A stretch of DNA of 64,000 nucleotides from JBBROS01 sp965260995 (GCA_965260995.1 CBDHCD010000001.1:310001-374000); one strand, 5' to 3'. Shown: positions 41,032 to 50,667, counted from the first letter of the stretch. The notes: a model not told the origin generated them from the letters alone. Program-made: numbers and translations.

Positions 41032-41908
41032 AACTGGAAGAAGCCGAGATAGAGCGGCAGCTTGTCTTGCGAGATGCCCCGGTGCGGTCGCAGCCAGGAA
41101 CGTAGGAGCGACCAAAGCCCTTCCATGGTGTTGACGTGGACCTCGCAGAACCCGTCGCCGTCCTCGTCGCGGGCGTATTCGCCGCGCCCGTGGCAGACCG
41201 TTTTGTGTCCGTAGCCCCAAGCCGGCAGACGTGCGTAGATGCTGTATTCGTCCGTGTGGATCAGAGTGCCCGGGGCGACGGCGGCGGTGATGACCGGCTT
41301 GATCGTGTTCTGCTGCACGTTGGCCAGCATCTGCAGCACCACCTGGCCGCCGCGCTGGATCAGGCCAAGGATCGGCGGCTTGTCCTTCTCCAGCGTGCCG
41401 CGGCCCGGCGCGCCTGCCAGCCTGCGGCACCGGCCGAGCCGCCCCTTTTGGCCACTTCTTCCGGCTGCCCCTTGTGCCCGGCTACGACGTAGACCTCGTC
41501 GATTTCCACCGCGCCCTGTAGCTTTACCACCGGCACTTTGGCGACCAGCCCCCGGCGCAGCTGCTCCGTCATGGCCTGCACGTCCGACACGGCCAAGCCC
41601 AGCTCACCTGCGATCTGCCGGCTGGAAAGCTTCAGGCCCATGAAGTAGAGGCACAGCACCCACACGCGCAGCGGCTGATGGTGCCCGGCCAGCACGGTGC
41701 CGGTGAGGTCGTCGAAGCGGGACGTGCACGCCTTGCACCGGTAGCGCTGCCGACAAGGCTGTGTGTCGTCGCACCCATCCCGGACCACCGCGGAGCTGTC
41801 GCACCCGGGGCAACGCACGCCTTCCGGCCAACGGTGCTGGCGCACAAAGGCGAAGCACTTGGCGTCGTCCATCAGGCCGGACAGGTTGACCAAGTCAGGT
41901 GCAGCCAT
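41032..41908 (-). pseudogene. IS1595-family transposase, truncated and frameshifted
   Basis: Same sequence as copy 1: zinc ribbon, DDE region, a frame change at the A4G4 run, and loss of the C-terminal 25 or so residues at the IS6 junction. Probably inactive on its own. Confidence 0.85.
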
Positions 41909-42033
41909 GAACGCCAAAGCTCCTCAAATGAGAACGGGCGGTCGATCATCCCGCCGCTTTCATCACATCAGAAGCTCGCCGGAACCACCAGTCTCGTCTC
42001 TGCATGCCAACACCCCGGAACCCGACAAGAGCC
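41032..42033 (-). mobile_element. IS1595-family element, copy 3, truncated
   Basis: It begins at the terminal repeat ending at 42033 (GGCTCTTGTCGGG on the minus strand) and stops at 41032 against IS6, missing the same 100 bases as copy 1. Its right edge abuts the plasmid repA fragment, so this element truncated repA. Confidence 0.9.
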
Positions 42034-42638
42034 TCCGCGGTTTACCCAGAGGCCCGCGCGGACTTCGACTCAACGCTGATCCGCTTGTATCAGTCTCCGC
42101 CTCCCTTGAGCCGGACCGTGGTCAAAGGGGCTGATCTTCGCCTAGTGTCGGAGAAGGGGTTGCTACCAGCCCACGCCGAGGCAAGGTCAACAGACGATAC
42201 CACCGATGCAAACGGTACAGGGATCCGCTTTCTCGCGAACTTGCGTAGTCGTATCGGTCCTGTCGAGGCCAAAGCGTGGCTGGGAGAGGCCACGATCCAG
42301 GAAGAGGCGGACGGCTGGGTGTTGAGGCTACCTTCGGCATTCAAGGCGACGTGGGTGCGAACCCAATATAGTGTGGCCGTCGAACAGGCTGCTCTGGCAG
42401 CTGGTTTGACGGGACCACCTGGCGTGCACGGCCCCGTGCGGACCGGAGCGGCTCGATGCTGGGAGAGGCCACGATCAAGGAAGAGGCGGACGGCTGGGTG
42501 TTGAGGCTACCTTCGGCATTCAAGGCGACGTGGGTGCGAACCCAATATAGTGTGGCCGTCGAACAGGCTGCTCTGGCAGCTGGTTTGACGGGACCACCTG
42601 GCGTGCACGGCCCCGTGCGGACCGGAGCGGCTCGATGA
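42034..42638 (+). pseudogene. Plasmid replication initiator (RepA-like), 3' fragment with duplication
   Basis: It is open from the IS1595 edge: YPEARADFDSTLIRLYQSP, TVVKGADLRLVSEKGLLPA, IRFLANLRSRIGPVEAKAWLGEATIQEEADGWVLRLPSAFKATWVRTQYSVAVEQAA. The C-terminal part has the W-L...L-P-x-x-F-x-x-x-W-V-R pattern of the DnaA N-terminal-like domain found at the end of alphaproteobacterial plasmid initiators. The 5' part is lost to IS1595, and a 179-base tandem duplication breaks the frame. In the second unit the natural end GPVRTGAAR-stop overlaps the parA ATG (ATGA at 42635), as expected in a rep-par operon. Confidence 0.7.
42280..42637 (+). repeat. 179-bp direct tandem duplication in repA end
   Basis: Two adjacent units (42280-42458 and 42459-42637) are the same except for one base (gatccagg against gatcaagg). 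Because 179 is not a multiple of three, the duplication shifts the frame. The second unit keeps the natural stop that overlaps parA. Confidence 0.92.
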
Positions 42639-43312
42639 CCCCTCGCATCACGCCGGGGCAGAAGCAGCGCCGCATCGCAAGCCCCCCTGCCCTGCCGGGC
42701 AGCGAGACAGTTGCCAGTCTCTACGACCGTTCACTAGACGTCTTGGCGGGCTTACGGCAGCAGGGCATTTCAGACGCTGAACGGTACCGGCCGCCGCGCT
42801 TCCCGATCACTCGGGCAGCCGATATGGTTGGACGCACGTCTGCAGCCATCCGCGAGGCGGAAAAGGACGGCCGTCTGCCCAGTGTCGACCGTACCATCAG
42901 CGGCCGCCGGGTGGGCTATACCCTGGCCGAGGTGAACCACATGCGCCAGGTGTTTGCGACGCGACCATGGCGTAAACCCGGTGATCCCATATCGGTGATT
43001 GCTGTTCAGAACTTCAAGGGCGGAGTTGGTAAGTCCACCGTATCGGTGCACCTCGCACAGTATCTGGCCATCCAGGGCTATCGGGTATGTCTAATCGATT
43101 GCGACAGCCAAGGCTCGTCCACGGCCATGTTCGGCATGATACCCGATCTAGATATTGCAGAGGACGCGACGCTCTACCCGTTCATCCGCAATGCCGAGAT
43201 GACAAGCCTCGAATACGCGGTGCAGCCGACGGCATGGGATGGCTTATTCCTTGTTCCGGCCAACCTCAGGCTCTACTCCGCGGAGTATGAACTGGCGGCT
43301 CGGGTCGCTCGG

Positions 43313-44512
43313 CTCACCACCTATCAGTTTCGGCCCCGAGTGGTTGACGGTCCGACCTGTGGTGTGATGAAGGCCCAATCCTAGACGGATTGGGTGTTTG
43401 GATGGGCGGGATCGAGCATGTGGCCGGGAGCATCAGCGTGGTGCTGCATGAGCGGCTGCCCTGGCAGCGCAAGACGCAGCGGGAGAACTTGGCGCTTCTG
43501 GTTGCGACCATGCTGAGCGAGCGCAGCGCCAACCTGATGTCGCTGGCGGCCGCCCTGCCGCGTCAGCCGGACCGGATCGACATGCGCTACCAGTGGATCG
43601 TGCGCGTGCTGGCGAACCCGCTGATCGAGTGCGATGCGGTGATGCTGGCGTTCGCACGCGAGGTGTTGGCGCGGGCGCAGGCCGAAGCGGGGCCAGGCGA
43701 GCGGGTGGACCTGATCTTGGATCAGAGCCGGGCGTCCGAGCGGCATCAGATCCTCATGCTGGCCCTGCGCTGGGGTGAGCGCGCCTTGCCGCTGGCTTGG
43801 CGGGTGGAGGAGACCGAGGGTGCCATTGGCTTTGGCGTGCAGAAAGGCTTGCTCGACACCGTAGTGGCTTGGTTGCCTGAAGAGGCTCGTGTGCGGTTGC
43901 TGGGCGACCGGTTCTACGGCACGCCCGCGCTGATCGGCCACTGCCAGGTGCTGGGCTGGGACTACCGGCTGCGGCTGAAGGGCAACCTGCATCTATGGAT
44001 CGACGGTGCCGACGCAGGGCCGGTCGAGCGCCTGGCCCGGGACACGCCCTATCTGACGGAAGTGGAATTGACCGCGCGCCGGGTGCGCACCAACGTCGGC
44101 TTCATCCAGGACCCCGGCCATGAGGAGCCCTGGATCGTCGCCATGTCCGAGGCCCCGGGCTACCTCACCACGCTCGACTACGCCCGGCGCTGGGGCATTG
44201 AGCCAATGTTCTCCGACTTCAAAACGCGTGGCTTCGGCCTGGAAGACAGCCAGATCCGCTTCCCCGACCGGCTGGCCAGGCTCATCCTGGTCATGGCGCT
44301 GGCACTCTACTTCGCCGTGTCCACAGGACAATGGGATGCGGTCCATCATGCCACGCCTGCCGAACGCAGACGCCCGGAACAACAGCCGAAGAACGTCCTG
44401 CGCAGCATGACGTCGTGGTTCACGCGCGGCCTACGGCGCATCGCAAACCTGCTCCAAACCCTTCAGCCCATCCCACAACTTTGGAGTGTTCCAGCAACTG
44501 ATAGGTGGTGAG
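43313..44512 (+). mobile_element. IS4-family element inside parA
   Basis: 1200 bases with perfect terminal inverted repeats CTCACCACCTATCAGTT/AACTGATAGGTGGTGAG. The 10-base target duplication GGTCGCTCGG is present at 43303-43312 and 44513-44522. The perfect duplication indicates a recent, simple insertion. Confidence 0.97.
43402..44511 (+). CDS. IS4-family transposase
   Basis: 369 residues from the ATG 43402; an upstream TTG is possible. Catalytic Asp residues appear in DLILDQSRASERH and LLGDRFYGTPALI. The YREK signature is in YARRWGIEPMFSDFKTRGFGLE. The stop codon lies within the right terminal repeat. Intact. Confidence 0.92.
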   Translation: MGGIEHVAGSISVVLHERLPWQRKTQRENLALLVATMLSERSANLMSLAAALPRQPDRIDMRYQWIVRVLANPLIECDAVMLAFAREVLARAQAEAGPGERVDLILDQSRASERHQILMLALRWGERALPLAWRVEETEGAIGFGVQKGLLDTVVAWLPEEARVRLLGDRFYGTPALIGHCQVLGWDYRLRLKGNLHLWIDGADAGPVERLARDTPYLTEVELTARRVRTNVGFIQDPGHEEPWIVAMSEAPGYLTTLDYARRWGIEPMFSDFKTRGFGLEDSQIRFPDRLARLILVMALALYFAVSTGQWDAVHHATPAERRRPEQQPKNVLRSMTSWFTRGLRRIANLLQTLQPIPQLWSVPATDRW

Positions 44513-44522
44513 GGTCGCTCGG

Positions 44523-45033
44523 TCTGAGCCGACGCTGCTGAACCGCATCGCTGAGGGGATCGCCTCCATTGCCGACCATTTCGACGTGGTCATCATGGAT
44601 CCACCGCCAGCGCTGGGCACAATTTCACTTTCAGTCATGCGCGCGGCGAACGCGTTATTGGTGCCAGTACCACCAACAGTAGTCGATTTCACGTCAACGG
44701 CATCGTTCTTCGCCATGCTGCACGAGACTATGGGCGTGCTGGGCGACCGCGGCTATCCAATCGACCTACGATGGATTCGCATGCTGGCCACCCGCGCGGA
44801 CGAGGGCAAGTCGATTCAGAGGGAGCTGCTGGGCATGATGCGCCGGGTGTTTGGTGAATCGATGCTGCGGACGACTCTGAAGGATAGTGCCGAGATCGAT
44901 AACGCATCTGCACGTATGATGACAGTGTACGATCTTGAAGGCCCGGTCACGTCGCGTGAAACCTACCAACGCTGTATGACCTATCTGAACGGCGTGAATG
45001 CTGAGGTCGAACAGTTGATTCGGCTCACATGGC
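44523..45033 (+). other. Displaced 3' part of parA
   Basis: SEPTLLNRIAEGIASIADHFDVVIMDPPPALGTISLSVMRAANALLVPV... continues the ParA fold after the IS4. If expressed from an internal start it would lack the Walker A and be inactive. Confidence 0.85.
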
Positions 45034-45904
45034 CTAGGCCGTAGTGACGATTTCAGCTCGGCTGGGTTCCGGTTCGGCGCTGGGTGTGGTTCAAGGCTGA
45101 TTTCGAGGTTTGGCGATGGCGGGCGTTGAGGTGGATGCGTTGCGCGACGACCAGTGGGAGCGCTTGCGGGACCTGGTTCCGGGCGGGCGCGAGGGCCAGC
45201 GTGGGCCGCGTTGCGACAACCGCCGGTTCGTGGATGCGCTGCTGTGGATGGCGCGCTCTGGCGCGCGCTGGCGCGACCTGCCCGAGCGGTATGGTGATTA
45301 CCAGGCCGTGAAGCGCCGCTTCTATCGCTGGGTCGAGCGCGACGTCTTGGGCGGCTTCCTGGCCGTGCTTGCGGCGGACAGCGACCTGGAATGGCTGATG
45401 ATCGACAGCACGGTCGTGCGCGCCCACCAGCACGCGGCCGGGGCCCGCCGGTCCAAGGGGGGCCTGATGCCCAGGGGCTGGGCCGCTCTCGCGGCGGCCT
45501 GAGCACCAAGGTACACGCCGCCACCGACGCGCTGGGCAACCCGGTGCGCCTGCTGTTCGGGCCGGGGCAGCGCCATGACGTCACGCGCGGCCACGAACTG
45601 CTGGACGGCCTCAAGCCCGGTGCCGTGATCGCCGACAAGGGATACGACGCTGACCACCTGCGGGATGCCATAGGCGACATGGGAGCCGAGGCTGTCATCC
45701 CGCCCCGGTCCAACCGCAAAACGCCACGCGACCATGACAAGGCGCTCTACCGGGAGCGCAACCTCGCCGAGCGGTTCTTCAACAAGCTGAAGCAGTTCAG
45801 GCGCGTGGCCACCCGCTACGACAAGCTCCTGCCCAACTACAGAGGCTTCGTCCAACTCGCCGCCATAGTCGTCCTGCTTCGGTGAAATCGTCACTACCGC
45901 CTAG
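45034..45904 (+). mobile_element. IS5-family element at the parA 3' end
   Basis: Ends CTAGGCCGTAGTGACGATTTCA and, inverted, CTAGGCGGTAGTGACGATTTCA match in all but one base. CTAG at both edges is the target. Insertion replaced the last 12 codons of parA with Arg-Pro-stop. Confidence 0.9.
45116..45885 (+). CDS. IS5-family (IS427-like) transposase in two frames
   Basis: The first frame has DDQWERLRDLVPG, CDNRRFVDALLWMARSGARWRDLPERYGDYQAVKRRFYRW and LEWLMIDSTVVRAHQHAAGA with the first Asp. The second frame has GLGRSRGGLSTKVHAATDALGNPVR, VIADKGYDADHLRDAI with the second Asp, and YRERNLAERFFNKLKQFRRVATRYDK with the Glu. The switch is at a G6 run near 45457, fitting a -1 programmed frameshift as in many IS427 relatives. 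Confidence 0.87.
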
Positions 45905-45993
45905 TCAGGCCGAACGGCTACGAGCTGAGGGTGTGCTGTGAGTGCGTGTTGCAGGTCTGCAAATCGCTGATAAGGCTCTGAAAAGGAATTGGA

Positions 45994-46989
45994 ATGGCAG
46001 CTAAGGGCAATCGTGGGTTTGCCGACCTGATCGCAGGGGAGGGGCTTCAGCCGACATCTCGCTTGCCGCCCCGCACCGGTATCCTAGGCGGTCGGGAAAA
46101 CCGCCTGGCCTCTCTGGCTACTGGGTCGTCCGTCACCCGGCTACAGGAACTCGTCGACCCGAGCAGATGTCGCATCTGGAGCAGCCACAACCGGGATTAT
46201 GCCGCTCTCGACAGAGACGTGTGTGCAGACCTCATCGACAGCCTACGTGCGCAGGGCCGGCAAGAGGTCCCGGCGATTGTCCGCCGTGTCCACAACGATC
46301 CGCATTGCGAGTTCGAAGTGATATGTGGCGCGCGCCGTCATTGGTCAGTCGCATGGCTGCGTGCTCACGACTATCCGGATTTTCGCTTCTTAGTCGAACC
46401 CAGAGAAATGACCGACGAGGAAGCGTTTCGTGTCGCCGACCTCGAGAACCGCTCGCGCAAGGACCTGTCCGATTATGAACGGGCGATCGACTACGCACGT
46501 GCAATGGATCGATACTACGAAGGCAACCAGGCCAGGATGGCCGAACGCCTCCAGGTGACGCGGAGCTGGCTCAGCCGATACCTCGAGCTGACCCGACTTC
46601 CTCAAGAGGTAATCGCTGCGTTCGGCTCACCTCACATGCTCGGCATCAGCCATGCGGCCCAACTCGCACCGCTGCTACGTGTTCCGGTCTCCCACAGCAA
46701 TATTGTTACGGTAGCAGGAGAGCTGTCGGCCGAGCAGCAGCAGCGTAAGGGGGCAGGGCTCGCCTTCTTGACGGCATCGGAAGTCATCAAGCGGCTGATT
46801 GCCGTTCGGAGACTTGGTCGGAAACCAGGAAAGGTTGTTGAACGCCGGGACGCCAAGGGGCGCATGGTTGCCAGTGCCGAACGGGCTAGGGAAGGGGTCA
46901 TCACCGTCACGATCCCCCGGCCAGCCGACCACGCCATTGCGGATTTGCAAAAAGCCGTCTTAAGCCTGATTGAGCAGATTGCTATTTAA
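45994..46989 (+). CDS. parB: Plasmid partition protein ParB/RepB
   Basis: 331 residues, the centromere-binding CTPase of plasmid partition. Residues near SVTRLQELVDPSRCRIWSSHNRDY lead into the ParB N-terminal domain (LIDSLRAQGRQEVPAIVRRV, FEVICGARRHWSVAWLRAHD with the G-x-R-R box, VADLENRSRKDLSDYERAIDYARAM). The helix-turn-helix MAERLQVTRSWLSRYLELTRLPQEVIAAFGSP follows. It is intact, 52 bases after the reconstructed parA stop. Because parA is broken, partition would need a ParA from elsewhere. Confidence 0.92.
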   Translation: MAAKGNRGFADLIAGEGLQPTSRLPPRTGILGGRENRLASLATGSSVTRLQELVDPSRCRIWSSHNRDYAALDRDVCADLIDSLRAQGRQEVPAIVRRVHNDPHCEFEVICGARRHWSVAWLRAHDYPDFRFLVEPREMTDEEAFRVADLENRSRKDLSDYERAIDYARAMDRYYEGNQARMAERLQVTRSWLSRYLELTRLPQEVIAAFGSPHMLGISHAAQLAPLLRVPVSHSNIVTVAGELSAEQQQRKGAGLAFLTASEVIKRLIAVRRLGRKPGKVVERRDAKGRMVASAERAREGVITVTIPRPADHAIADLQKAVLSLIEQIAI

Positions 46990-47209
46990 AGTTAGCTGGT
47001 GATCGACATCGCCGCCGTTGGATCGTGCTTTGAGACACTCAAAGAGTGCGTTGCAAGGACAGCCGGTTCGATCGGATTGGATAAGACAACGCGGCTGAAG
47101 TATCATTGCTGTTCAGGGGTGCCATCTTGCCGCTCAAAGCTAATACCAAGCGTCTCCACCATGTAGTAAAATAAGCAATACAGCGCGACAAACTCGGTCG
47201 TTCATGACG
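46990..47209. other. Post-parB region, no gene
   Basis: Less GC-rich than its surroundings. A small palindrome CACTC-AAA-GAGTG at 47036-47048 could be part of a terminator or a partition site, but it is weak. No coding signal is seen. Confidence 0.35.
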
Positions 47210-47440
47210 CCACCTTGCGCCAGCGTGGCAACCTGATGGTCTGGTTTACCCAGGAGGCGATCGCGGCGTGGAAGGTCCAGCCACGGACTACGTGAGTTGG
47301 ATAGGCCCGCTACTCAGGCCTGGCGATCGCGACGGTGCTGAGGTCGTGTGCCGTGTCCCCCCTGGCTTTGCATCAGACCGAAGGGCTGATCGGCTTCATA
47401 ATCGCCCCGCTCGGGTTTAATTTCACTTTGCCGGACAACG
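47210..47440 (+). pseudogene. IS5-family transposase remnant
   Basis: The decayed translation DATLRQRGNLMVWFTQEAIAAWKVQPRTT, then ARYSGLAIATVL, then LALHQTEGLIGFIIAPLGFNFTLPDN matches the element at 36986 (RRGDLTLWLDQAALMGW, YSDLAVGLVL, LALHQAEAFARSVLALLGLDLRMPDH). It contains stops and shifts. Confidence 0.7.
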
Positions 47441-47507
47441 CCATATGATCCGCGTCGATCTTCCGATCCGTTGAGAGCAGGCACCGTCCAATCCTCCCTG
47501 GCTTTGC

Positions 47508-47783
47508 ATGAAGAAGGTTGTGATCAGGCCGGCCGCGTTGTCAGTGTATGCGGCGCGTGGAGCGTTGGCCATCGCCGCGGCCGTGCTGCAATCCAGCGGT
47601 TCGTTTGCTCCGGGAGAAACGGTCTGGCGCTGGCAGGACGGCGTGAAGCCTCTCGGTCTGGACATGTTCATCGCGTGCTTGCCACCGCCTGCGCGGCGTT
47701 GGCCGCGGACCCGGATCATGCATTGGAAAGGTGCCACTGAAAGGCTGAGGACGGCGTTGCTGCGGGCGGAAATAGCGGCCTGA
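47508..47783 (+). CDS. Hypothetical 91-residue protein
   Basis: MKKVVIRPAALSVYAARGALAIAAAVLQSS... then FAPGETVWRWQDGVKPLGLDMFIACLPPPARRW. The sequence has moderate protein-like character and no recognised domain. It overlaps debris of the IS5 remnant, so it may be spurious. Confidence 0.3.
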   Translation: MKKVVIRPAALSVYAARGALAIAAAVLQSSGSFAPGETVWRWQDGVKPLGLDMFIACLPPPARRWPRTRIMHWKGATERLRTALLRAEIAA

Positions 47784-47797
47784 GAATGGGGGCGGGA

Positions 47798-48748
47798 TCA
47801 GCGCCAGAGGTCGGCTCTGACCCGAGCGGCTGTGGTGCCGGCGAGGCCAATCTGCTCGGCGCGGCTCAGCAGGTGCTTGACCGAGGACGGGTGCCAGCGC
47901 GTGCCGCCGCGCGGCGTCCGTTCCCGCATGGCCTCGAGCTGGGTGGCGATCTGCTGGAGCGTGCGGTCCGGTGCGGCGGCTTCGATCCCGGCGACCAGGC
48001 GCACCAGCCGGTCGTCGCCCCCCTGCCGGCGGGCGCGGCTCAGCAGCGTCGTCTCGACGATGCCTTCGGCGGCCAGTCGCTTGACCGTTCGGCGCAGACG
48101 CTCGACCGTCCAGGCCTCGACCTGGCCGTGGTTCAGGACGCGGACGACGTCGCCCCAGGGCTGGTCGGGCCGCATGTGCCGCACTGTCGGGAGCCAGGCG
48201 TCCATGCGAGCCAGCACGCGGTCGAGATGGCGGGCGTCGCGGCTGGCGCGTGCCTTGCGGATCGCCTCCGGATTGCCGGCACGCAGACCGGGATTGCCGC
48301 CGGTCCGACCGCGGGTCCGGGCCGCGGTCAAGCCGGCCTTGGTGCGCTCGGCGATCAGGGCGCGTTCCAGTTGCGCGACGGCGCCGAGCACCTGCAGCGA
48401 AAACATGCCCTGCGGGGTGGCGGTGTCGATCGGGTCGCGCAGGCTGCGGAAATGGGCGCCGCGAGCTTCGAGCTGCTCGATGACGGCCAGGAGATGGCTG
48501 ACGGAACGGGCGAGGCGGTCGAGCCGCACCACGACCAGGGTTTCACCGGGGCCGATGTCGCGCAGCAGCCGCGCCAGCACGGGCCGGTTGCGGTCGGCGC
48601 CCGAGGCGCATTCCTCCAGCACGGCAAGGCAGCCAGCAGTGTGGAGTTCGTCCAATTGCGAGTCGGTGCCTTGCTCCTCGGTGGAGACGCGGGCGTAGCC
48701 GATCTGCCGGGCAGGGATGGCGATTTGGCGGGTCATTGCAGGTGCCAT
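47798..48748 (-). CDS. Serine recombinase (resolvase/invertase family)
   Basis: 316 residues from the ATG at 48748, which has AGGAGA upstream. The catalytic domain starts QIGYARVSTEEQGTDSQLDEL with the nucleophilic Ser22, followed by the conserved VVVRLDRLARSVSHLLAVI and GMFSLQVLGAVAQLERALIAERTKAGLTAARTRGRTGG. The remaining 150 residues are an extended DNA-binding region of unusual length. Such enzymes resolve plasmid multimers or cointegrates, or invert segments. The position after parB fits a plasmid multimer-resolution role (inference). Confidence 0.88.
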   Translation of the reverse strand: MAPAMTRQIAIPARQIGYARVSTEEQGTDSQLDELHTAGCLAVLEECASGADRNRPVLARLLRDIGPGETLVVVRLDRLARSVSHLLAVIEQLEARGAHFRSLRDPIDTATPQGMFSLQVLGAVAQLERALIAERTKAGLTAARTRGRTGGNPGLRAGNPEAIRKARASRDARHLDRVLARMDAWLPTVRHMRPDQPWGDVVRVLNHGQVEAWTVERLRRTVKRLAAEGIVETTLLSRARRQGGDDRLVRLVAGIEAAAPDRTLQQIATQLEAMRERTPRGGTRWHPSSVKHLLSRAEQIGLAGTTAARVRADLWR

Positions 48749-49171
48749 GCTGGTTCGGGTCTCCTGGGCAGCCGTTTTTACAATCACACAAAGTGCGTGC
48801 AAACGAGCGTTTGCAGACGTGGCCATTCTGACCCGCGACTCGCTGCGTGAAGCCGGGCAGCGCAGCATAAACTGGCCTGAAATCAGCCGGTGTTGCGATC
48901 GGAAAGGCTTTCTATCGCGATCTGGTGCGCGTTGCGGAGACCAGCAGCATACCAGCGCTGATCTTCTTGCGATCTGGGAGACGCGACAACCGGCACGGTT
49001 CCAACCGAAGCATCTTACGCCCAATGACTCGATTTATCGGGCATAGAAAAAACCGCGGAAACGTTTACCAGAGTTAATAAAGGCTCGCCTTAATCAAGGA
49101 AGGCGGCCAAGCTCAGACGGTTGGCGGTGGCGCGTGTCATGGCGCAGCAGGCGGGAAAGGGCAGGGACGGG

Positions 49172-50017
49172 ATGAGCGGAACCGACGGCCAGCGCGGCGT
49201 CACGGCGGACGCGGCCGGCCCCACCCCGGCGGGCGCGGACCAGGCGCGCACCGCCGCCGCCAGGCCAGCGCGTCGGCACGCCCCTGAGACCCGGCGCGCC
49301 TACGCCGCCGACTGGGCCGCCTTCGCCGCCTGGGGCCGGCGCTCGGGCCATCCCGCGCTGCCCGCCGCGCCCGCCACCGTGTGCGCCTACCTCGACAGCC
49401 TGGCCGGCCGGCTCGGCCCCGGCGCGCTGGCCCGCCGCGTCGCCGCCATCGCCGCCCAGCACCGCGCCGCCGGACATTCGCCGCCCAGCGCGGACCCGAA
49501 CGTGCGCGCCCGGCTCCGCACCGTCCGCAGCCTGGCCCGGGCCGAGGCGGATGCCGCGCCGGCGCCGCGGCCGCGTGTCCGCCGGCACCCGCGGCCCGGC
49601 CCGGCGACCCTCGCGCGCCTGGCCGCCCTCTGCCTGGGCGACACCGCCGGGCAGCGCGACCGCTGCCTGCTGCTGCTGCTGGCCGCCGGCCTGCCCGGCC
49701 CCACCGTGCTCGCCCTCGACGCCGAGCACGTGCGCGAAACCCGGCACGGCCTCGAGCTGCTGCTCGGAGGAGAGGAACCGGACGCGGCGGCCGAACGGCG
49801 CGCCCTGGTTCGCGGGCCGGTGCCGGGACAGTGCCCGGTGCGGGCGTTGCAGGACTGGCTGACGGCGTCGGACGGCCGTTTCGGCCCGGTGTTCCGCAAG
49901 GTGGACCGCTGGGGCAACGTCGAGCACCAGCGGCTCAGCGCCGACGGCCTGCGCCGCATCGTGCGCCGCCGGGCCACGGCGTGGCGCAAACGCCGCCGCG
50001 CGGACCAGGCCGTGTGA
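49172..50017 (+). CDS. Tyrosine-recombinase-like protein, catalytically degenerate
   Basis: About 281 residues; an ATG 33 bases upstream is also possible. The N-terminal half matches the SAM-like core-binding domain of tyrosine recombinases (APETRRAYAADWAAFAAWGRRSGHPALPAAPATVCAYLDSLA). The C-terminal half begins like a catalytic domain (RDRCLLLLLAAGLPGPTVLALDAEHV), but the first catalytic Arg-x-x-Glu is replaced (PGPT instead of R-x-S-E). The protein stops after LSADGLRRIVRRRA, before the His-x-x-Arg and Tyr would occur. Recombination activity is therefore unlikely; DNA binding may remain. Its stop overlaps the next gene (GTGTGA), suggesting a maintained function. Confidence 0.72.
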   Translation: MSGTDGQRGVTADAAGPTPAGADQARTAAARPARRHAPETRRAYAADWAAFAAWGRRSGHPALPAAPATVCAYLDSLAGRLGPGALARRVAAIAAQHRAAGHSPPSADPNVRARLRTVRSLARAEADAAPAPRPRVRRHPRPGPATLARLAALCLGDTAGQRDRCLLLLLAAGLPGPTVLALDAEHVRETRHGLELLLGGEEPDAAAERRALVRGPVPGQCPVRALQDWLTASDGRFGPVFRKVDRWGNVEHQRLSADGLRRIVRRRATAWRKRRRADQAV

Positions 50018-50667
50018 GGACCGTGGGGGCCCGCCAGGCCGTGGAGGCGACCCGAAGCGGTGAGGCGGCCGGCGATGGCGCCGGCCAGGGCGCGGCACCG
50101 TTGGCGCTGGCGCACACCGACTGGCTGTATCATCGGCTCACGGTTACTGGGCCCGCGGACGGGGTGGCCGCGTTCCGCGAGGGTGCCGCCGGTGCCGGCG
50201 TCATCCCGTGGCGGCTCGACCTCGACCGCATGGAAGAGGACTGGGTTCACCGCCTGCTGGCGCCGCCGCGCCGGTTGGGCCTCGCGGGCGCCCGGGTGCT
50301 GGCCCGCCAGCTGCGCGACGCCGTGGCCCTGCGGCACGACGCGGCGACCGGCCTGGTCGGCCACGGCCGCGCCTGCCGGCTCGACCTGCATGCGCTCGTG
50401 CCGGTTCCGGACGCGATGCTGCGGCTCGGCCCCGACCACCCGGACGCCCTCGCCTGGCTGTGGGCGCGCTGGGGCACCACGGCCGCGCTGCGCCACGTCG
50501 CCGCGGCGCCGCCGCCCCGCCTGCGGCAGCCGCTGCCGGCCGGCACGGCGGCGTGGCGCTTGCGCTTCTGGTCGGCCGACTGGACCCCGTGGCGGGCGTT
50601 GGCGCAGGTGGCCACGGCCTGGCCTGATCTGCGCTTCGACATCCAGCCGGACTATGACGGCCCATGA
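50014..50667 (+). CDS. Unknown protein coupled to ScpA
   Basis: 217 residues if the GTG at 50014, overlapping the previous stop, is used. Family not recognised. Conserved-looking stretches are HTDWLYHRLTVTGPADGVAAFREGAAGAGVIPWRLDLDRMEEDW, AGARVLARQLRDAVALRHDAA, RACRLDLHALVPVPD and AWRLRFWSADWTPWRALAQVATAWPDLRFDI. There is no signal peptide or membrane helix. The stop overlaps the scpA start as ATGA. Translational coupling on both sides suggests a complex with its neighbours (inference). Confidence 0.75.
   Translation: MRTVGARQAVEATRSGEAAGDGAGQGAAPLALAHTDWLYHRLTVTGPADGVAAFREGAAGAGVIPWRLDLDRMEEDWVHRLLAPPRRLGLAGARVLARQLRDAVALRHDAATGLVGHGRACRLDLHALVPVPDAMLRLGPDHPDALAWLWARWGTTAALRHVAAAPPPRLRQPLPAGTAAWRLRFWSADWTPWRALAQVATAWPDLRFDIQPDYDGP

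Larger units (their letters stand above)
42635..45941 (+). pseudogene. parA: Plasmid partition ATPase ParA, interrupted by IS4 and IS5
   Basis: Type Ia ParA with an N-terminal helix-turn-helix/MerR-like region (RFPITRAADMVGRTSAAIREAEKDGRLP...GYTLAEVNHMRQVF). The deviant Walker A is in AVQNFKGGVGKSTVSVHLA, Walker A' in CLIDCDSQGSSTAMFG, and Walker B in VVIMDPPPALG. An IS4 (43313-44512) splits codons at AARVAR with a 10-base target duplication, and an IS5 (45034-45904) cuts the last codons. Removing both elements and one duplicate of each target leaves 1230 bases, an exact frame of 409 residues ending QAERLRAEGVL with a stop at 45939-45941. As it stands the protein cannot be made in full. Confidence 0.92.

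Noticed and set aside
47423..47737. Minus-strand frame of 104 codons after parB
   Set aside because: No start context or domain; it overlaps IS5 debris and is probably chance.
49172..50017. Annotating this as an active integrase of an integrative element
   Set aside because: The catalytic motif is substituted and the C-terminal catalytic residues are absent; no attachment-site repeats or tRNA were seen.
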